DNA of 64,000 bases from Pseudoalteromonas sp. CO133X. GTDB lineage: Bacteria > Pseudomonadota > Gammaproteobacteria > Enterobacterales > Alteromonadaceae. The stretch lies in NCBI GenBank assembly GCA_004208945.1, contig SGPE01000029.1, forward strand, positions 186,001 through 250,000, written 5' to 3'. The notes under the pieces are model-generated. The model worked only from the letters and a program-made list of their open reading frames with translations. It searched no databases and was not told the origin of the DNA. This document shows positions 25,457-33,570 of this stretch, in pieces. Every line of letters begins with the position of its first letter. Positions within the stretch are counted from its first letter, which is position 1. Made by a program: the position numbers and the translations under genes.

Positions 25457-26577
25457 AATTAAATCAACTTACAAAATCAAGATTATTAAACACGCAGCTT
25501 AAAAATACTTTAGGCTATCTCGCTAATGGGGGAATAACCCCTATTTATGAGGACTGCACTCACTTTAAGCCGTTTTTTCTAGTAGTTGCTAGAAAGCACT
25601 ACAGCATCACTCGTAAAAGTTACCCTGCGCTTAACATGACAGAGCTAAAGGCATTACTGAAAATAAATCAACAACAATACAGTGATGTAAAGCCGTTAGT
25701 TGAAATAAAGCCCAACAAAGAAATTGATGGTTTTGATGTAACAACAATCGTATTTGATCAAGAGTGTGCAGCACTTGCTACAGGAAGCAAAGTGCTGATC
25801 CCTGAAACGGCTATTTTATCTAAGCAAAGCACGGCAGAAAAACAGCTTTTTGAGCTTACTACACCCCAAGGTGTATTGTTTTTTAGTCGTTCAGGCACAA
25901 GTACTCATAGTGCCTACTGTAAGGGACTCATTCAAAATATAGCGGCATATAAACACAGTATTGGTCTTGCTGATGACATAGAGCCAACAATAATTAGTCA
26001 ACCCGCTTATTTTCAATTTTTGGCTGAGCAATTTAATGCATTAGCCATTGCTGATTTAGCTAAAGTAAGTGTATTTAATTACCAGCATAAAATTAAAAGT
26101 ACGCAGCTACATGCCCTATACTGGGGGCCACTCATTAGTGTTACCTTGTACTTTGCTGTTATGGCTGGGTGGCAGTGGCTAAGTATTAATGCCACGAAGC
26201 AAGCAATTGAAAATCAAGCTGACAATGCTAATCAGTTATTATCACAAAAGCAGCAGCTTGATGATTTGAACAATAAAGTTACCTTACTAGAAACACAGGT
26301 TAAACAAAATCCGGCCGTTTTTTCAGACTGGGATATAGTCCACAGCGCATTAAGTACAGGCATGTTAATAGACAAGTTTTCATCACGCCAAGGAGTGATC
26401 ACATTAAGTGGTGAATCTAAAAGCGCGAATACGACAATCGCTGCAATTGCTAAGTTATCTCAGGTTGATAGCGCCATTTTTAAATCAGGTGTGCGCAAGT
26501 ACAGAGGTTCTGAAAAGTTTGAAATTGAGATAACCTTGCATACAGAAGTACCTGCAGGAGCAAAAGCGAATGGCTGA
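25453..26577 (+). CDS. gspL: Type II secretion protein GspL-like
   Basis: This bitopic inner-membrane protein recruits the ATPase GspE to the platform. The 374 residues comprise a cytoplasmic N-terminal part (~1-225) resembling a divergent actin-like domain, one transmembrane helix around 226-245 (GPLISVTLYFAVMAGW), a coiled coil (~250-285) and a small periplasmic ferredoxin-like domain. It starts at GTG, overlaps gspK by 4 bases and gspM by 8 bases. Sequence similarity is weak, as usual for GspL; assignment depends on architecture and its place before gspM. Confidence 0.75.
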   Translation: MKLNQLTKSRLLNTQLKNTLGYLANGGITPIYEDCTHFKPFFLVVARKHYSITRKSYPALNMTELKALLKINQQQYSDVKPLVEIKPNKEIDGFDVTTIVFDQECAALATGSKVLIPETAILSKQSTAEKQLFELTTPQGVLFFSRSGTSTHSAYCKGLIQNIAAYKHSIGLADDIEPTIISQPAYFQFLAEQFNALAIADLAKVSVFNYQHKIKSTQLHALYWGPLISVTLYFAVMAGWQWLSINATKQAIENQADNANQLLSQKQQLDDLNNKVTLLETQVKQNPAVFSDWDIVHSALSTGMLIDKFSSRQGVITLSGESKSANTTIAAIAKLSQVDSAIFKSGVRKYRGSEKFEIEITLHTEVPAGAKANG

Positions 26578-27151
26578 ACTTATAAAATATAAGCATTATT
26601 TAATTGTCACCGCTGCTTTAATTTTTGGTTTATATATTACCGAACCATTAATGCTAGCCTACGATGAGCTTAAACAAACGAATACGCTGAATCAAAAGCG
26701 TGAAACTAAATTAACAGCCTTACTTTCTGAGCAACAAGTACTCGCTGAGCAACTGGCGTTAGCCGAGCAAAATAAATCGAAGTTACAAGCTCTTATGTTT
26801 AATAAACCCTCGGAGAGCGACTTTAAACTCACGGCTCAAACACTTTTGGAGTCAACCTTAGAGCCTGTTAATTGCTCAATAGAGCGGGTTGCGTGGCGAG
26901 GCGAAACACCAATAAATGAAAACATTAGCCAGTGGCGACTCAATGTGCGCTTCAACGGTGATGCATTATGTGTTGTAAAGGCCACTAAAAAGCTGGAGTC
27001 ATTAACGCCTTTAATACGCTTTGCAGAGTATAATTTTACCAGCCGAGAGTGGAATGGAAGTACAACACAGTCATTAACGGGTGATATTGATCTTATTATG
27101 TGGAATAACCGTCAAGTGCTCCAACCACAAGAACAGGAGCCAGCAGCATGA
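26570..27151 (+). CDS. gspM: Type II secretion protein GspM-like
   Basis: This is a small bitopic protein of 193 residues that partners GspL in the platform. It has an N-terminal cytoplasmic stub (MAELIKYKHYL), a transmembrane helix at ~10-28, a coiled coil rich in Glu/Gln/Leu at ~32-75 and a ferredoxin-like periplasmic domain with two Cys (NCSIERV and ALCVVKA). Cys pairs in the periplasm could form a disulfide. It overlaps gspL and the following gene. The sequence alone would not identify it; architecture and position do. Confidence 0.68.
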   Translation: MAELIKYKHYLIVTAALIFGLYITEPLMLAYDELKQTNTLNQKRETKLTALLSEQQVLAEQLALAEQNKSKLQALMFNKPSESDFKLTAQTLLESTLEPVNCSIERVAWRGETPINENISQWRLNVRFNGDALCVVKATKKLESLTPLIRFAEYNFTSREWNGSTTQSLTGDIDLIMWNNRQVLQPQEQEPAA

Positions 27152-27645
27152 ATTGGATAATCGCAGCCATCTCTGTTATGAGTGTCATGTTCTTTGCTGT
27201 TCCTGAATTGCTTGACTCAAGCACTGAGCAATCCAGTAATAGTACTGATATTGCAGCATTAACTATTTCTGAGTCAGCATTAAAACAAGATTCACCGTCG
27301 TTATTATTAACTCAATTGCAAAACGAAGCAGACAGCATAAAACGCCAGCAACTGGCTGAGCAAAAGCAAGCTGAGAGCAAAAGTAAAAAAACAGCGGCTG
27401 AAAATGAACTCGTATTCGGCGATCAGGTTTTTCATTTATTAGGTATTTTTAACCAGCAGAACAAAGTGTTTGTGATTATAAAAAATGACCAACAGCAGTT
27501 AGTAAAAGCCACATTAGGTGATACACTGGGCGGCAATGTAAAGTTAATTGCTGTAACAAATAACACCATTACCCTTGCAAACGAAACACAAACAAAAGAA
27601 TTTAAACTTTTTCAACGGCAGTCTCATGAACAATCACCTTCATAA
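27148..27645 (+). CDS. GspC-like protein with HR domain only
   Basis: This 165-residue inner-membrane anchored protein has an N-terminal hydrophobic helix (NWIIAAISVMSVMFFAVPEL), a Gln/Lys/Ala-rich linker and a small C-terminal beta domain from ~90 (VFGDQVFHLLGIFNQQNK through TQTKEFKLF) that resembles the homology region by which GspC binds the secretin. There is no PDZ or coiled-coil cargo-selection domain after it, so it is about half the length of a usual GspC. It overlaps gspM by 4 bases and gspD by 20 bases. The GspC role is inferred from position before gspD and domain shape. A PilP-like function is the alternative. Confidence 0.65.
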   Translation: MNWIIAAISVMSVMFFAVPELLDSSTEQSSNSTDIAALTISESALKQDSPSLLLTQLQNEADSIKRQQLAEQKQAESKSKKTAAENELVFGDQVFHLLGIFNQQNKVFVIIKNDQQQLVKATLGDTLGGNVKLIAVTNNTITLANETQTKEFKLFQRQSHEQSPS

Positions 27646-29701
27646 ATCAAGCGCATTACTTTTTGCTATTTTATTTTTTAGCACTGGCTGTGCTTCATTA
27701 ATTGATCCGACTAGCAGTACGCGTGCAGAAAAAGTCGATGTAGCAAACTCTTTCTTAAAAGAAGATACACAGCTGCAAACAGGCGATGAAGTACCGAACG
27801 CTTCTGAACAAGACGATGAAGAAAAAAACACTTTCACGCGACTTAACCGCATTGACGAAAATGCTAGCGTAAAGCTCGAAATTGATTTGTCGCGCCAGTT
27901 TTCAAACCAAGCCAGTTATCAGGTGTCGGTTAATGAGTTACCGTTAAACGATTTTATTCACTACACCCTAGGTGAGTTATTACAGGTTTCTTATTACATT
28001 GAGCCGTCTGTTAAGTCAGCTAAAACACCTATCACGTTAGAGCTAAAAGAAAAAGTATCGGCAAAGCGTTTGTTTCAGTTGTTTCAAGAAATACTCTCAC
28101 AAAATGGGGTGAATATTACCCTAAATGACGACGTGTTTTATGTATTTCCTGAACCCAAAAAAGGCAACCAATCAGATGTTGCTTATGGCTTTGGCCGCAC
28201 CCCAGAGTCTGTTCCTAATGTGTCAGGAAAAATTATTCAAGTTGTGCCAATGAAATACGGTGTGTCGGTTAGCATGCGAACCATGTTTTCAGCATTAGTG
28301 GATGCGCGTATTTCGGTGGATCAAGAGCAAAACACACTAGAAATACAAGGCAAAAGAACACAAGTGTTAAGAGCCTTATCGCTCGTTGAGCTTATAGATA
28401 CGCCTGCGCTTGGTAATAAAGCAACGGCATTACTTAGTTTTAATTACATTGACTCTACAACCTTTATTGAAAAAGTGACTGAGTTACTTAAGCAAGAAGG
28501 AATTGCAACAAGCTCGTCAAGAAGTAACTCAGCAACCTTAAAGTTTGTACCGCTTGAGCACTTAGGTCAAATCGTTGTATTTGCGACTGCAAATGAAATA
28601 CTTGACCGCGTTGAATATTGGGCCAATCAGCTTGATAAACCAGCCACAGGGGCTGAACAAAGCTTTTATATTTACCACCCTAAATATGCACGGGCTTCTG
28701 ACTTAGGGCAAAGCCTAGCACCATTATTAGGGGGCACTTTTAAAAGTAAGAAAACAGCTGAAAAAGCAAGTACCGATGCGCCAACCCCTGATAATGCGTC
28801 ACCTAAAACACCAGCAAATACAGTAAGTAGCATTGAAGGCGATGGTATTCGCTTGGTTGTGGATGAGCGCGCTAATGCCCTTATTTTTTACTCGACAGGG
28901 CAATATTACCAAGAGCTACAACCTATAATTCGCCAGCTCGATATAATGCCTAAGCAAGTGATGATGGAAGTGGTGATTGCTGAGGTCAAGCTTACCGGCA
29001 GTTTTTCTAAAGGTGTGCAGTATGCAATAGAAAGCGGCGAAGCTACAGGCCGTCAAGAAAGCTTTAGCTTTAACACCGAAGGTGAAGGGGCATTTAATTA
29101 CTCGATTGTTGGTTTACCTGGCAATATAAGCGTGAACTTATCGCAAACAGATGGCCTTGTTAATGTGCTCTCGCGCCCAACCCTACTGGTACGCGATGGC
29201 GTAGCTGCCAATATTAGCGTGGGTGACGACATACCAACCGTTGGTAGCACCACTACCGACCCAATTAGTGGTGATCGCCAAACTACAGAGGTGGAATACC
29301 GTAAAACCGGTGTTGATTTAACGGTAACGCCAACCATTAATGCCCAAGGCACGGTGATTATGACCATTCAGCAAAATATTTCGAATATATCGCCAGACAG
29401 TAGTGGGGCAGGAAATAACCCGTCTATTTTTGAGCGTACCTTAAACACAGAGGTCGTGGCTGGCAACGGCCAAACAGTGATGCTGGGCGGCTTAATTAGT
29501 GAAAACAAATCAAACGGTGCCTCATCAGTGCCATTTTTTGGTGACCTACCTGTGCTTGGCCACTTATTTAGAACAGACAGCAGTAGCTCAGATAAAACTG
29601 AGTTAGTAATATTAGTCACCCCTAAAATCGTACAAAATAAAGAAGACTGGCAACGCGTAAAAGACAGCTTTATTAAAGGCTTAGAAAACATTACCTTTTA
29701 A
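27626..29701 (+). CDS. gspD: Type II secretion outer-membrane secretin GspD (lipoprotein type)
   Basis: This secretin forms the outer-membrane channel. The 691 residues carry a lipoprotein signal with predicted lipidated Cys22 (AILFFSTGCAS) and Ala at +2, which sorts to the outer membrane. The N0 domain is at ~95-175, followed by N1-N3 repeats. A low-complexity Ala/Pro/Thr insert near 375-405 lies in N3. The C-terminal secretin domain runs from ~440 and contains VNVLSRPTLLVRDGVAANI and VPFFGDLPVLGHLFRT. Only ~25 residues follow the barrel, so no pilotin-binding S-domain is evident. A lipidated, S-domain-free secretin recalls the self-piloting HxcQ. The ATG at 27626 gives the lipobox a normal signal length. 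Confidence 0.92.
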   Translation: MNNHLHKSSALLFAILFFSTGCASLIDPTSSTRAEKVDVANSFLKEDTQLQTGDEVPNASEQDDEEKNTFTRLNRIDENASVKLEIDLSRQFSNQASYQVSVNELPLNDFIHYTLGELLQVSYYIEPSVKSAKTPITLELKEKVSAKRLFQLFQEILSQNGVNITLNDDVFYVFPEPKKGNQSDVAYGFGRTPESVPNVSGKIIQVVPMKYGVSVSMRTMFSALVDARISVDQEQNTLEIQGKRTQVLRALSLVELIDTPALGNKATALLSFNYIDSTTFIEKVTELLKQEGIATSSSRSNSATLKFVPLEHLGQIVVFATANEILDRVEYWANQLDKPATGAEQSFYIYHPKYARASDLGQSLAPLLGGTFKSKKTAEKASTDAPTPDNASPKTPANTVSSIEGDGIRLVVDERANALIFYSTGQYYQELQPIIRQLDIMPKQVMMEVVIAEVKLTGSFSKGVQYAIESGEATGRQESFSFNTEGEGAFNYSIVGLPGNISVNLSQTDGLVNVLSRPTLLVRDGVAANISVGDDIPTVGSTTTDPISGDRQTTEVEYRKTGVDLTVTPTINAQGTVIMTIQQNISNISPDSSGAGNNPSIFERTLNTEVVAGNGQTVMLGGLISENKSNGASSVPFFGDLPVLGHLFRTDSSSSDKTELVILVTPKIVQNKEDWQRVKDSFIKGLENITF

Positions 29702-29762
29702 TTGTTGTAAATTGCTAAAGTAATGTGAGTAGAGTGACGATATAAATGTTAACGTGCCGTTT

Positions 29763-29795
29763 GGTGAGTGTTTCGCTAAACGGCCTCACTTTTTT
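29763..29795 (+). terminator. Rho-independent terminator after gspD
   Basis: GTGAG pairs with CTCAC around an inner GTTT-cgct-AAAC stem, followed by six T residues. It lies about 60 bp after the gspD stop and separates the secretion operon from the long leader of the next gene. Confidence 0.7.
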
Positions 29796-30430
29796 ATTAG
29801 AATGGTTGTAAGCTTTTTATGCTAAAGGTTATTTTATAATTGCTACTAAATGGTCAAATTAAAATTTTAGTTGTGTAATTGCTCTAATTGTGCAAAAAAA
29901 GTGCTAAATAGCTGTAAAAGTGGCAAAATTGTATAAATAATCACTTGAAAAGATGTGCCTTAAAAGATAACTTTAGATTGTTCAGTCAAAGTTAAGTTAC
30001 GTAATAAAAAAGCGGTAATAAAACGACAACTGTGCGTACTAAACAACATTACATAAAACTGTAATGTAGGCTTGTTATAAGGTGCATGTTTGCCTTAAAT
30101 CAAAAATGATTTAAAAATGCATGCCAGTAACAATTTTATACTTGGGTTAGTTATTCGTTATATGCAATAATCAATTGTAAATAACAGGTGAGTGTTAGGT
30201 AGGTTTGTTGTAAAAAGTATTAAAAGCTGTTTATAGCAAGCAAAATTCATATTAAAAGTAGTTTAAATTGTGAACAAAGTTGCAATTTAGCTGTAATTAC
30301 TTGACATCTCTATAATAAGCCCTTAAATTTGCATTGATCTGGCAAACCTCCAGCCGGAACAATAAAAAATCTTGGTGTATTGCCTTCATTAACAATATGC
30401 CAGTTTCATGAAACTAGGAGAATGGAAATA
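29796..30430 (+). other. Long AT-rich non-coding region before the abundant secreted protein gene
   Basis: This ~635-bp stretch has no credible ORF on either strand. It is rich in short A/T runs. Near its 3' end are a promoter-like pair (30301-30329), a CTGG-N7-CCAG hairpin at about 30339 and the perfect palindrome AGTTTCATGAAACT (30402-30415) immediately before the AGGAG ribosome binding site. It probably holds the promoter and upstream regulatory DNA of the downstream gene; I see no repeat of the dispersed family in it. Confidence 0.6.
30301..30329 (+). promoter_or_regulatory. Candidate sigma-70 promoter of the surface protein gene
   Basis: A consensus TTGACA (30301-30306) is 17 bases from TAAATT (30324-30329), about 100 bp before the start codon. 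A TATAAT at 30311-30316 overlaps the spacer but has no -35 at the right distance. The predicted leader would be about 95 nt. Confidence 0.45.
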
Positions 30431-31843
30431 ATGAAACTATTCAAAAAAGCACTATTAGCTACGGCTATCTTTGGTGCAATGGGTGCACAAGCTGCTACAG
30501 TATCAAGCGATCCACTAAAGCTTTCTGCTGAAGGTGTTGCTGCAGGTCTTACAGCTGAAAATGTTGCTTTTGACGTTGACTTCGTAGTTAAAAAATTAAC
30601 TCCAGCTGCATCAACTGTTACATTGACTTTTGACGACGCTGTTGATCTTTCTGATCTTGAGACTCTAGTTGGTACAACTGCGGTTGATATCACTAATGAT
30701 CCAGCAACTGGTACTGGTGTTATCGATTCAGCTGGTGACGGTTCAGGTACTGTTTACCTAACTTTCAGCTACGGTACTGGTTCATTCACATTTGACCGTT
30801 TAGTTGTTGATGCTGATGCAGGTACTATTTCTTTCGAAGTTAACCTAGGTAACCCAATCACAGCTGAATCTGCGTTCCGTTTAAGCGCATCAGTAGATGC
30901 TGGTGTTGACTTCTCTGGTGCTTCACAAATCGCTTACGCTTCTGAAGAGTCAGATGGCACTGCTATCGAAACTGGTGTTGGTACTCTAGCTACTACTACA
31001 TCACAGTTCGATTTCGCTGTAACTGCACCTTTCGACGGTCGTATTGAGCGTGTTGCACAAACAACTTTCGCTAAAAACGGTAACAACCTAACAGTAAGCG
31101 ATGCAGCTTACGATACACTTGGTTACTACCTTGTTGATAACGCTGACAACCTAGAAGCATCTCTAATCGTTACTTCTGCAACTGTTGAGCTTGAAGGTGA
31201 CTTCGACAACGGCGTAACTGGTTCTCCAGTTGTTGGTGGTGATCCTGCGACTGTAGGTCAATTCACACCTGCTGCTACTTTCTCAACGTCTCAAGACAGC
31301 CTAACATTTACTGCTGTTACACCTACTACTGATGGTGCAAAAACTGCTGGTACTTTAGTATTTGATAATACTACAAATACAACAGTTGTTATCCCTCAAA
31401 CTGGTGATATCGCTGCATCTGCTACTCTTGCAGTATCAAATGGTTCAGCTGCAACTCTTGAAATCGCTACTAACGTTGACGCTGGTGAGTGGGCTCTTGA
31501 CGCACTAGTAATCAACATCCCTTACTTCCCAGTAGGTTTTGAAGGTCTTTCAACTTCTGTACACTTTGCAAACGAGTCAGCTAACGATGCAGACGTAATC
31601 GTAACTGCAATCGACCAAGCTGGTAACGAGTACGATGGTACTATCGCTGACCTAGCTGGTGATACAGTAACTAAAGTATCTCAAGTAGCTATCATGGAAG
31701 CTCTAGGTGCTCCTGCTGGTTCTAAGTTAAGCGTTACTTTCAACATCAACGCTAACGATGGCGACGTTAATGCATACGCATTCAGCAACGCTGGTACTGG
31801 TCGTCAAGCACTAGTAACTTCACAAGAAAAAGGTATCAAGTAA
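30431..31843 (+). CDS. Secreted acidic surface protein, S-layer candidate (Slr4-like?)
   Basis: This is a 470-residue exported protein with a clear signal peptide (MKLFKKALLATAIFGAMGAQA) cut before ATVSSD. The mature chain has no Cys and one Trp. It is rich in Ala, Thr, Asp, Val and Gly, poor in basic residues and predicted to be all-beta. Codon choice is strikingly uniform (GGT, GCT, AAC, CTA, ACT), as in very highly expressed genes. AGGAG 10 bases before the ATG at 30431 decides against the ATG at 30422. It sits directly after a type II secretion operon, with its own promoter and terminator. An S-layer protein (Slr4) is known from Pseudoalteromonas tunicata; this gene fits that description, but I could not align them. 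A major matrix protein or unknown exoprotein are alternatives. Confidence 0.6.
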   Translation: MKLFKKALLATAIFGAMGAQAATVSSDPLKLSAEGVAAGLTAENVAFDVDFVVKKLTPAASTVTLTFDDAVDLSDLETLVGTTAVDITNDPATGTGVIDSAGDGSGTVYLTFSYGTGSFTFDRLVVDADAGTISFEVNLGNPITAESAFRLSASVDAGVDFSGASQIAYASEESDGTAIETGVGTLATTTSQFDFAVTAPFDGRIERVAQTTFAKNGNNLTVSDAAYDTLGYYLVDNADNLEASLIVTSATVELEGDFDNGVTGSPVVGGDPATVGQFTPAATFSTSQDSLTFTAVTPTTDGAKTAGTLVFDNTTNTTVVIPQTGDIAASATLAVSNGSAATLEIATNVDAGEWALDALVINIPYFPVGFEGLSTSVHFANESANDADVIVTAIDQAGNEYDGTIADLAGDTVTKVSQVAIMEALGAPAGSKLSVTFNINANDGDVNAYAFSNAGTGRQALVTSQEKGIK

Positions 31844-31868
31844 TTAATATTACTTAATCTTTTTTGAA

Positions 31869-31900
31869 AAAACCCAGCTTAGGCTGGGTTTTTTATTTTT
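31869..31900 (+). terminator. Strong Rho-independent terminator after the surface protein gene
   Basis: AAAACCCAGC-ttag-GCTGGGTTTT forms a 10-bp stem followed by a long T-rich tail, 26 bases after the stop codon. It makes the surface protein gene a single-gene transcript. Confidence 0.95.
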
Positions 31901-32038
31901 TAGCATTTTAAAAACAATCAAAAATACCTCTCTGATTTTTTCCTATCATACTTGCCCACAGGCGCAGTTATTAATATGATGGCGACTTCGCAACATGGGC
32001 TTTTAAAGCCTCTAAACTACCTTAAGGATAATGACACG

Positions 32039-32581
32039 ATGTACAAAGCACTCTTATTTACCGCTTCTTTATTGGTTTCAGGTGTGGCGGTTGCAAATGA
32101 TAGCGCATGCCAATTTGATATTAAATTTTCTTCATTACCTAAAGTTAATTCACAAACGGTGAACGCCTCGCCGACGGTTAAGGTGGATATAAAGCAATAC
32201 CTTGCAACTAAGGTAGTAAAAAGGACAAAGATAGCTTCAAATGTAATGTGTCAGCACTTAACAGGGCATGCTTATACTGGCTCAGAGCAAGAATGGGCGG
32301 GGTTTATTGATAACGGTATAAAGGGCTTACTACAATCAGGTGTGACTGATGTACAGTTTACGAAAGTCGGTACGAATGATGCTGTTTATAACGGTGAACT
32401 TGCCAATATTGAATATATTTTTACCGGTGATAATGGCGGTAATAAGCAAGTGATTCATAACCTTGCATTACTAGATAAGAAAAATAACCAAGTAATTACC
32501 ATTTCTGTTAGCGGTAATGAGCGTATCAGTGATGAAATTAAAAGCGAATACACTAAACTGGTAAATTCATTTAGCCTTTAA
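32039..32581 (+). CDS. Exported protein of unknown function
   Basis: This 180-residue protein has a signal peptide (MYKALLFTASLLVSGVAVA) followed by NDSACQFDIKF. Two Cys in the mature chain could form a disulfide. It is otherwise a mixed alpha/beta periplasmic-type protein, with a central region ENE-poor and lysine-rich. I recognise no family. The ATG at 32039 is chosen because it starts the signal peptide and follows AAGGAT; a longer frame from 31952 lacks support. It lies alone between the surface protein gene and the convergent sulfotransferase gene. Confidence 0.65.
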   Translation: MYKALLFTASLLVSGVAVANDSACQFDIKFSSLPKVNSQTVNASPTVKVDIKQYLATKVVKRTKIASNVMCQHLTGHAYTGSEQEWAGFIDNGIKGLLQSGVTDVQFTKVGTNDAVYNGELANIEYIFTGDNGGNKQVIHNLALLDKKNNQVITISVSGNERISDEIKSEYTKLVNSFSL

Positions 32582-32590
32582 TGCTTTTTT

Positions 32591-32623
32591 GTAGACGATT
32601 TTAACTTTTCTAAAATCGTCTAC
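32591..32623. terminator. Long hairpin between convergent genes
   Basis: GTAGACGATTTTA and TAAAATCGTCTAC form a perfect 13-bp stem with a 7-base loop. It lies 10 bases after the unknown exported protein gene and before the end of the opposing sulfotransferase gene. The T-rich tract precedes it on the plus strand (TTTTTT at 32585-32590), so it is not a textbook terminator, but bidirectional transcript end protection is likely. Confidence 0.5.
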
Positions 32624-32676
32624 TTCTCGACTCTACTCTTCACCTCTACTCACCCTCACCTCTACGTATGCTGATT

Positions 32677-33570
32677 TTAAAGCGTACTGTACTTGTCTTT
32701 TGCGCGTAGGTAGTTTTCGGTTTCAAATCGGCATAAATGCTGTATTTGTTTGTTGATGTGCGGTTCATTTAAATAATTTTGCAGTGTGTCTTTCACACTT
32801 TGCTTTTGCTTATCTAAATGGCTTTCGGTTGTATTATGACTGCCTATGTTAATCTGCTTACCTGTTAACGTGTGTATCTGAGAAGAAAACCCATCCAGAT
32901 TATCTAAAAAACTCACCACGCTGTATTTCTCAAGGTTATCGCTGAACTCACTTTGCATTGTTTTAGCATCGTGCTCATCCCTAGCAAAGCGACCTGCAAT
33001 ACACATACTGGTAACATTGGCCATTTGCCACCCCCTGCGGTGCTGCAAAATGGTGTCGACCTCAGCTGTGAGGTTATCGTAGTTTAAGTTGTTAGGTGCC
33101 ATCATTGGCAGTGAGTTGGTCAGTTTGTTGTATAGGTAGTTCGACTTAAATCGGCTTACTGGCTCACGCAGCACAGTCACAAAGTGATACTGATTGGCAA
33201 ATTGATTAAGTAATTGTTTGTTTGTTGTTACATGGCCACTTATATAGGGCCAGTCTTGTGCAAGGTGGTATGCAAGCAAGCCAGTTAATTGTTTAGCATG
33301 GTGATCGCTAAACTCACTAATACTATCTAGATCAGTAATTTCGCGGTTCATACCTGCTAGGCTCATGGCAATGGCACCTTCGCGGCTAAAGCGAGGTTGA
33401 CCTGCAATAGCAAATTGCTCGCGCATGGCTAAATCAATAGAAATACCTCCCGATTTAGGTACGTGTACAAAGCAGATTGATTTTGCGTGGTTATGGCTGT
33501 TTTTAGCAATACGCCTAAAGGCAACGTCGTAACCAAGTCGGTTAATTATTTTTTTTACTGTGCTTTTCAT
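32677..33570 (-). CDS. Sulfotransferase-family protein
   Basis: This 297-residue protein shows the PAPS-binding signatures of the sulfotransferase superfamily. The 5'-phosphosulfate loop HVPKSGGIS is at residues 36-44 and a 3'-phosphate motif VTVLREPVSRFKSNYL at about 127-142. It probably transfers sulfate from PAPS to a sugar of the surface polysaccharide in the cytoplasm. It overlaps the upstream flippase gene by 29 bases on the minus strand, indicating co-translation. Sulfated exopolysaccharides are common in marine bacteria. The acceptor sugar cannot be determined. Confidence 0.8.
   Translation of the reverse strand: MKSTVKKIINRLGYDVAFRRIAKNSHNHAKSICFVHVPKSGGISIDLAMREQFAIAGQPRFSREGAIAMSLAGMNREITDLDSISEFSDHHAKQLTGLLAYHLAQDWPYISGHVTTNKQLLNQFANQYHFVTVLREPVSRFKSNYLYNKLTNSLPMMAPNNLNYDNLTAEVDTILQHRRGWQMANVTSMCIAGRFARDEHDAKTMQSEFSDNLEKYSVVSFLDNLDGFSSQIHTLTGKQINIGSHNTTESHLDKQKQSVKDTLQNYLNEPHINKQIQHLCRFETENYLRAKDKYSTL

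Noticed and set aside
29098..29691. Minus-strand ORFs of 89 and 107 codons within gspD
   Set aside because: They are antisense to a well-supported secretin domain and show no independent signs of coding.
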